Shown here in pieces: positions 57,345-64,000 of a DNA stretch of 64,000 nucleotides; position 1 is the stretch's first letter; each line of letters opens with the position of its first letter. The position numbers and the translations under genes were made by a program. This DNA comes from Elymus sibiricus (Eukaryota; Streptophyta; Magnoliopsida; Poales; Poaceae). The DNA lies in the NCBI GenBank assembly GCA_039707655.1, contig CM077676.1, positions 191,266,936 through 191,330,935 on the forward strand. The letters run 5' to 3'. The notes under the pieces were generated by a model. The model saw nothing but the letters and a program-made list of their open reading frames with translations, was not told the origin of the DNA and did not search any database.

Positions 57345-60177
57345 TCATCCCATGGCGAGCCGTTCCAGCTCAACGGCGTCCTTCTCCCTTGAGGATTTAA
57401 GTGCACCGCGTTCAGCGATCACGCTCTTCAACATCTCTTCAACCTCGGCACTCCGAGCTTGATCCACTTGCCGAGCTTCTCGGGCCTCGTCAAGGTCTCG
57501 GGCACATTTTAGCGACACAGCCTTTTGTCGCTTCGCTTCGGATCGCGCCTTCGATAGCTCGGCACGCAGTGCAGCTAACGCCCCTTTGGCCGTTGTATGA
57601 ATCACGAATGCACATTTACATTACTGACTCGTGCTGCTCGATAGATAAAAATATGGTAAAAGGCATTCACCTTGCGTTGCTCCCATTTGTTGCTGTATAA
57701 CAACCATATCTTCCTCGGACCGTGTCAACTGGTGATTTAGATCCTCCAGTCCTTGCAGGTTGGAGGCCAAGGAAGACATAGACTCCTGTATATTTAAGCA
57801 TATAAAAAAGGCAGGTTAGTAACCGAAGAATGAATTGATCCTCCGGATGTTTTTTTGTCATCCATCCATAGTTTCGGGGGCTACTACGCATTCCAATTTG
57901 TAAAAAACTCTTACTCGACCCTCAAGCCAGTTTTATCAAAACTATCTTAAGGCTCGGGGGCTACTGCATCTACATTCCCTTAGAGGAAAGAACCTCTTAC
58001 AGGTTGTTTTTTAAAGCATACAAATTTCATTTTTGGACGGTGTGTTGACGTTCTCCGAAGAGAGATTACACTTAGTGTGTTGCGTCAAGCCATGAAGGCA
58101 AAAGCCAAAAGCAAGTAAAAGCTTACATAAAGCCTACCTTAAACCCTTTGGCGAGATCGATGAACACATCCAGCACCCCAGCTTTAGCAGACTAGAATTG
58201 AGTGAGGGATTTTCCGAGGACGTCCCTGTGTTCGGATGGGATGGAAGAGCTATTTTAAAACCGCTTATACCTTTTGGTCCCACCTTGGTAGCAAGACCCC
58301 TTCAGGGCCGAACACAGGGGGAGTCTCGGCTTCGGCCGTTGGGACTCTGTCGTCAGAGTCATCCTTGGTAGGTCGATTACTGCAGATAAAGTAGGAGAAA
58401 AGTAGACGTCCGATTCCTAAATACCATTTTAAGGTTATGACATTCAAAGTAAGGGAGAGTTTACCTTTTAATGCCAGGATGGTCTTGGCAAGGGAGCAGA
58501 CCCTCAGACGAATCCAAGCTAACCACCTCCACTTGTATCCGTGTCTGCCTTGTCGGGGCAGCATGAGCCTTCCTTAAGCGCCTATATTCTCGAGGAGGGT
58601 CGATCTCCTCGGCCTCCTTGGACGCCGGTCTTTTCCAGTTTTCCGAGGAGTTGAACTCGTTTGCTTCACCTCCGCAATCCCATTTAACGACTACTGAGGA
58701 GCTTTGATGACTCTCCGAGGCAGTATCCGGGATATCTTCTCGGAAGAACAGGTTCTTCATCCTGTTCTTCCTCTCCTCTCGGCAGGTGGAGCTCGGCTGA
58801 GAGGAAGAACTCTGATGAGTTGCCGATATTGTGTCCAAGGTATCTCCCTAGAAAGACAGGTTCTTTGTCCTGTTCTTTCTTTCCTTGATCTGGGCGGCGC
58901 CTTGACGTCCCCATAGCATCGAGCTCGAGGTGTTATCTCGAAAGATAGGACGTCTCGTCATGTTCTTCCTTTCCTTGATCTGCGCAGTGCCTGGGGAGTC
59001 CTCTCAGATGAAAAGATTCTTCGTCCTGTTCTTCCTCTCCTTCCACTTATCGGAGCCTCATAAGGATCCTCGACTAGAATCCTTTCAAGCCCTAGAGTCC
59101 TGGGATCCCCTAGGAGCGGAGCCGAGGACTTCATCTTCTCGGCCCGCGCGCGCCAAACTTGTGTCAGACAAAGATACGATCGGCCATCATATAAGAGAAA
59201 AGGGAATAGTCGTGAAAATGAAACTCAAAGTGAGGAAAAAGGATATAAAATCACCTCGACAATAGGGATGGCGCAGCTTAAACCAATGTCCTCGGCCCTG
59301 GCAGGGAAGAAATTTTTCTTGGGCTTGAACAAGAGCTTCCACATCCTGCCGAGGTCCTCTCCCCGGAAAAATTCTCGGACCGTCGCCTCGTCCTCGGGCT
59401 TGAAGTCCCACAATGGAACAGTTCGAATTTGAAGCAGGAGGATCCGATGATAGAGCATCACTTGGACTACATCCAGTAGACTAATGCCCTCACCGACCAT
59501 GGCCTTTAGCTAATGTTGAAGCACCTTAACCTCCTTCGGGCCCCCCAGTCGAGGTTCTCGGCTGTCTAGGAGGCTAGCCTCCTCGATGGGTCTGCCGAAA
59601 AGGGGGGGAGACCCTTCGTGGCCTCCTATGGAAGGATTTGCCACGTAAAACCATTCTTGTTGCCAGAGCTCCACCGTCTCGGCAAGGGAACCTTCAGGCC
59701 AAACCATGTCCGTAAGACGGCTGGTCATAGCCCCTCTGCACTGCGCACGTTCATGACCATTGCGGTACGGCTTGACGCAGAACATCCTTAGCCACAGCCC
59801 GAAGTGGGGCTCAATGTGAAGGAAGGCCTCACAGAAAATTATGAAAGTGGCTATGTGAAGAACCGAAGTCGGGGCTAGATGGTGAAAATCGAGCTCGTAA
59901 TAGAATAGGAGACCCCGAACAAAGGGGTGAAGGGGAAAACCCAGACCTCGGATAAGGTGGGGAATAAAGATCACCTGCTCCCCTTCGCGGGGAGCAGGGA
60001 TGGCAGACGCCGAACAGCTCGCACCCTCCTCTACGGGGGAGCGACACTGGGCCATGGTGGGAAGGTACCTGGTGGCTTTTAGCCTATCGATGGTGCTGGT
60101 GGTGACGATGGAACGCATCCACTGCCCCCCCCCCTTCATCGATGGTTTGAGCCTTGCATCCCTTGCTTGTGCTACCC
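57345..60177 (-). pseudogene. Antisense gene in element A, PF04195-like (putative gypsy-type transposon domain), broken
   Basis: Minus-strand spliced gene with a likely ATG at 60177 (MGSTSKGCKAQTID). A run of ten G at about 60123-60132 puts it out of frame with the next part (TTSTIDRLKATRYLP). The first exon, about 60177-59261, holds the signature of the plant domain called transposase_28/PF04195: PREGEQVIFIPHLIRGLGFP, YYELDFHHLAPTSVLHIATF, CEAFLHIEPHFGLWLRMF. An in-frame TAG (59512-59510) precedes KAMVGEGISLLDVVQVMLYH, and the exon ends at GTCGAG|GTGATT. Coding-like pieces near 58900-58470 and a coiled coil at 57605-57345 (LRAELSKARSEAKRQK, DEAREARQVDQARSAEVEEM) are likely later exons. Such antisense ORFs are described in Tat elements. 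Exon borders are uncertain. Confidence 0.55.
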
Positions 60178-60816
60178 ATCTCGTGCAGAGGGCTAGGCAC
60201 TAGATCTCGAGACACTTGGGTTTATGGCAAGTTCCTCACGCTGGAGCAGAAGATGAAGGCGTAGGTGAAATAGATTTACTGGCTCCCCCCCTTTTTCTAT
60301 AGGATAGTCAAAAACCAGGGGTCGTCCCGCCACAGGAAACGAATCGCCACTTCCCAATGCACTACGCAGTCTATGTGCATAAAAGTTAAGCGTGTGTATT
60401 GATGATACCGCTAGAAATCCGGAAGCACAATCCCTTCGTTCACAGGACGTGCCAATAGAAATGGCTTTGGGCCACGACTTCGGTTATCGGCCGAGAAAGG
60501 TTGTCAGGGTTTCTTGACCTAGTCAAAGCCTCCTACGGCAAGCCTTCGCGGCTAGGCTAAAAGAAAAAATTTACCTCGGCCTCGCAAAATGGTAAAATGC
60601 ATTGAGGAAAGAGGTCTTGTTAAAATATCCTCCGTTATCTGACTGTTAGCGTCATGATCGGGAAAGCCAAGAAGACCTTAGAACCGAGCATAACCTCGGA
60701 ATCGGAAGCCGACGTGGAGGATGGAACTCGTCTACGAAGCCGAAGACTCAAGATTGTGAAGCTATCCCGAGGAGGATACCCAATGACTTCGGCTTGAAGA
60801 CTAGTTCAGGGGCTAC

Positions 60817-61308
60817 TATTGGTGTCTTGGATTAGGGGGCTGCTTGCCACGTCGGCCCACCAGTCATGGGCCGGCCCGAGGACCCGCCAAAGACTGGCGA
60901 ATGGGCCATGCAAGCCCTGGCCCTCGACGTAATCAAGATGAAGATCTCCTAGAGGCTTGGCGTTCACTTCAAGCATATTTTACCGGCATTCTTATCCCTA
61001 GATTGTAACCGACAATTTGTAAACCCTAGCTACACCTGGTGTCTATATAAACTCGAGGGGTTTAATCTATAGAGGCACGCATACGTTGTTCAGAGATTAG
61101 AACTCCCTCATACGATCTCGAGGTTGATCATCTTGTACCTTGTACCCCATCACAATCAATATATAAGAAGCAGGACATAGGGTTTTACCTCATCAAGAGG
61201 GCCTGCACCTAGGTAAACATCGTGTCCCTACTATCTCCTGTTACCAGCTAGCTCTGATCACCAAGCTTGGGACCCCCTACCCGAGATCTGCCGGTTTTAG
61301 CACCGACA
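60817..61308 (+). repeat. 3' LTR of element A
   Basis: 492 bp, preceded by the purine tract AGTTCAGGGGCTAC. It starts TATTGGTGTCTTGG, aligned with TGACGGTGTCCTGG of element B, so the terminal TG has become TA. TATA-like GTCTATATAAACTCG near 61041-61055; ends GCACCGACA. Its last ~170 bp match the 5' remnant at 1618-1780. Confidence 0.85.
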
Positions 61309-61310
61309 AA

Positions 61311-62854
61311 TGGTAAATATTTAATGGCGTGGAGGTTCATACGTCCATTTTGCATCATGTTTTCCTATTGATATTTATAATGTTTTTGGTCATTATATCA
61401 CTTTATGATGCAATCCTAATGCCTTTTCTCTCTTAATTTGCAAGATTTATATGGAGAGGGAGATTACCGGCAGCAGGAATTCTGGACCTGAAATAGCTAC
61501 AACAGAGATACCTATTCTACAGAGCTCCAAATGACTTGAAACTTCACGAGGATTTTTTATTGAATATATAAAAAATACTAGAGCAAAGAAATACCAGAGG
61601 GGCCACCTGTTGCCCACAAGGCAACAGGGCGCGCCTACTCCCCCAGGGCGCCTTGATGCCTTATGGGGCCCACAGCTGGCCTCTGGGCCCCTCCTTCTGC
61701 TATATGAAGCCATTTACCCTAGAAAAAATACGAGGAGGACTTTCGGGATGAAGCGCCACCGTCTTGAGTCAGCACTAGGGCAGGAGCACTTTTGCCCTCC
61801 GGCGGAGCGATTCTATCGGGGATACTTCCCTCCGGGAGGGGAAAATCGAAGCCATCGACATCACCAACGATCCTCTCATCATGGGAGGACCAATCTTCAT
61901 CAACATCTTCACCAGCACCATCTCATCTCAAACCCTAGTTCATCTCTTGTATTCAATCTTTGTCTCAAAACCTCAGATTGGTACCTGTGGGTTGCTAGTA
62001 GTGTTGATTACATCTTGTAGTTGATGCCAGTTGGTTTATTTGGTGGAAGATTATATGTTCAGATCCTTAATGATATTCAATACTCCTCTGATCTTGAACA
62101 TGAATATGATTTGTGAGTAGTTACGTTTGTTCTTGAGGACATGGGAGAAGTCTTGTCATAAGTAATCATGTGAATTTGGTATTCATTCGATATTTTGATG
62201 ATATGTATGTTGTTGCTTCCTTTAGTGGTGTCATGTGAACGTCGACTACATGACACTTCACCATACTTGGACCTAAGGGAAGGCATTGTGGACTAATAAC
62301 TAGATGATGGGTTGCTAGAGTGACAGAAGCTTAAACCCTAGTTTATGCGGTATTCCGTAAGGGGCTGATTTGGATCCACATGTTTCATGCTATGGTTAGA
62401 TTTATCTTAATTCTTCTTTCGTAGTTGCGGATGCTTGCGAGAGGGGGTAATCATAAGTGGGATGCTTGTTCAAGTAAGGATAGCACCCTAGCACCGGTCC
62501 ACCCACATATCAAATTATCAAAGTAGTGAACGTGAATCAAATGAATATGATGAAAGTGACTAGATGATAATTCCCATGTGTCCTCGAGAACGTTTTGCTT
62601 TATATAAGAGATCGTTCCGGCTTGTCCTTTGCTATAAAAAGGATTGGGCCACCTTGCTGCACTCTTGTTACTATTGTTACTTGTTACTTGTTACGAATCA
62701 CCTTGCTATAAAACTCTCTGTTACCGCTACTTTCAGTACTTGCAGAGAATACCTTGCTGAAAACCGCTTATCATTTCCTTCTGCTCCTCGTTGGGTTCGA
62801 CACTCTTACTTATCGAAAGGACTACGATTGATCCCCTATACTTGTGGGTCATCA
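61311..62854 (+). repeat. 5' LTR of element F
   Basis: Ends ACTTGTGGGTCATCA before AGACTCTTTTC and the primer site. The middle (61600-61990) is a GC-rich leader-like segment with CGCGCCTACTCCCCCAGGGC and a CATCACCAACGATCCTCTCA phrase that I recall from Athila-type LTRs of Triticeae. The right half is AT-rich. No coding frame is trusted. Confidence 0.7.
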
Positions 62855-62960
62855 AGACTCTTTTCTGGCGCCGTTGTCGGGGAGTGAAGCGCCTTTGGTA
62901 AGTGGAATTTGGTAAGGAAACATTTTTATTACATGCTGAAATTTACTGTCACTTGTCACT

Positions 62961-64000
62961 ATGGAAAGTAACCCTTTGAGGGGCTTGTTTGGGGTATCTT
63001 CACCTCGATAGGAAGCAAGAGTTGCCCCTCAACCTATTGAACCTACTGAAAATATTTATTATGAAATTCCTTCGGGTATGTTAGAGAAACTGCTAGCTAA
63101 TCCTTATGCAGGAGATGGAACAATACATCCTGATATGCACCTGATCTATGTGGATGAAATTTGTGGATTGTTTAAGCTTGCAGGTTTATCCTATGCATTT
63201 GGTTCATCATGATCGGAATTATATATATAATTTTTGGCCTCGTGAAGGAGAAAGTATCGCTCAAGCTTGGGGGAGGATTAAGTATATGATGCACACATGC
63301 CCCAATCATGAACTCTCAAGAGAAATAATTATACAAAACTTTTATGCTCGGCTTTCTCATAATGATCAATCCATGCTCGATACTTATTCTACTGGTTCCT
63401 TTATGAAGAGAACTATTGAATTCAGATGGGATCTTCTGGAAAGAACTAAATGCAACTCCGAAGATTGGGAAATCGACAAAGTAAAGAGTCAGGTATAAAA
63501 TTTGAGTTTGATTGTGTTAAATCTTTTATGGAAACCGATGCTTTTCATAAGTTTAGCACTAAATATGGACTTGACTCTGAGATAGTAGCTACTTTTTGTG
63601 AATCATTCGCTGCTCATGTTGATCTCCCTAAGGAGAAATGGTTTAAGTTTCATCCACCTATTGAAGTAAAGGAAGAACCTATTATAGCTAACGAAGAAAC
63701 AATCATTTATAATGTTGATCCAGTTGTGCCTACTCTTATATTGAGAAACCTCCTTTCCCTGTTAGGATTAAGGAATGTGCTAAAGCTTCAACTGTGGTTA
63801 ATAAGAGTAATATTAAACCAATTAAACCCTATGAACAAATTAGAGTAGAACCTAATGTTGCGATGATTAAAGATCTTTTGGTTGATAATATTGATGGACA
63901 TGTCATATATTTCTGTGATGAAGCAACTAGAACTGCTAAGCCAGAAAACGAAGATAAAAACAAACCTATAATTGGCATGCCTGTTATTTCTGTTAAAATT
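62961..64000 (+). pseudogene. gag: Element F gag (broken, partial)
   Basis: Starts at ATG 62961 (MESNPLRGLFGVSSP) with a TAG at 63009-63011. The N part reads to GLFKLAG near 63180, then jumps directly to YPMHLVHHDRN: the stretch that normally lies between, about 45 residues, is missing and the frame changes. The core continues (FWPREGESIAQAWGRIKYMM, NHELSREIIIQNFYARLSHN) to a shift near 63490, then FDCVKSFMETDAFHKFSTKY, and another shift near 63745. The last codons (DLLVDNIDGHVIYFCDEATR) approach protease at the window edge. Capsid-type protein of the Athila lineage. Confidence 0.8.

Larger units (their letters stand above)
1618..61308 (+). mobile_element. Gypsy element A, non-autonomous, Tat-like; host of the nest
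   Basis: The outermost element that can be traced. A 5' LTR remnant (1618-1780) and a 3' LTR (60817-61308) share a long 3' segment around the phrase ACCTCATCAAGAGGGCCTG and end in CGACA. Between them lie gag pieces at 1824-3693, 47851-48013 and 54152-54314 onward, protease, a long non-coding region and an antisense gene. No RT, RNase H or integrase is seen, so it depended on a partner. Its gag is interrupted by the CACTA-like element and by element B. The sequence recalls abundant Triticeae gypsy families of the Fatima type; that name is from memory. Confidence 0.7.
61311..64000 (+). mobile_element. Athila-type element F (5' part, runs out of window)
   Basis: LTR of about 1.54 kb, primer site TGGCGCCGTTGTCGGGG at 62866-62882 (tRNA-Asp type, one change), then gag. 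It begins within a few bases of the end of element A. The start at TG 61311 is inferred. The right part, including pol and the 3' LTR, lies beyond the window. Confidence 0.75.

Noticed and set aside
1..64000. Ordinary host genes, tRNA or rRNA genes
   Set aside because: Every recognised coding stretch maps to a mobile element or its cargo; I saw no tRNA-like cloverleaf (primer sites match tRNA ends only) and no rRNA sequence.

Overview
The window looks like intergenic DNA from a large grass genome, most likely Triticeae (wheat, Aegilops, barley group). The basis is deeply nested LTR retrotransposons of plant lineages (Tat-type gypsy with a second RNase H, a Tekay-type chromovirus, Athila-type elements with a TGGCGCCGTTG primer site), a very large CACTA-like transposon, and plant B3 DNA-binding domains. 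I see no ordinary host gene, rRNA, tRNA or CRISPR array. Family names are recalled, not searched.

Layout from the outside in. Two related LTR fragments (1-735, 736-1617; the second holds a 216-bp MITE) abut the truncated 5' LTR of gypsy element A (1618-61308, 3' LTR 60817-61308). A keeps broken gag and protease reading frames, no reverse transcriptase, and a broken antisense gene before its 3' LTR. Inside A's gag lies a CACTA-like element (3694-47847, about 44 kb, TSD TGT). Further on in the same gag lies element B (48014-54106), a non-autonomous relative of A. Its 3' LTR has lost 17 bp and is followed by a second copy of the 208 bp that precede B, so A's gag is read twice around B. To the right of A starts an Athila-type element F (about 61311 to beyond 64000).

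The CACTA-like element has subterminal arrays of TGTGYGAT-type motifs at both ends (an 84-bp tandem unit on the left) but no transposase that I recognise. It carries gene-like cargo: a 200-codon minus-strand gene split by gypsy C (4770-16453), a divergent 177-codon gene (17331-17864), a broken two-B3-domain gene on the minus strand (18437-20022), a higher-order satellite-like array (20509-34240) split by Tekay-type element D (22935-32968), a broken charged-helix gene split right after its ATG by Athila-type element E (34321-41823), and a 770-bp tandem array (42799-46470). Each unit of that array holds a two-exon mini-gene, and the fifth copy runs into a B3-domain exon (46319-46967).

Gypsy C has dead gag-pol genes (stops, frameshifts, RT motif-A Asp to Asn, a solo LTR in gag) but carries an intact antisense B3-domain gene with its own TATA box between pol and the 3' LTR. 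B3 sequences thus occur in three separate mobile settings here. The most interesting idea is that a B3 DNA-binding protein serves, or once served, the CACTA-like element as the binder of its subterminal repeats. That is inference. Most stop codons in the retroelements fit CAG/CAA to TAG/TAA or TGG to TAG changes, as expected from decay of methylated cytosines.
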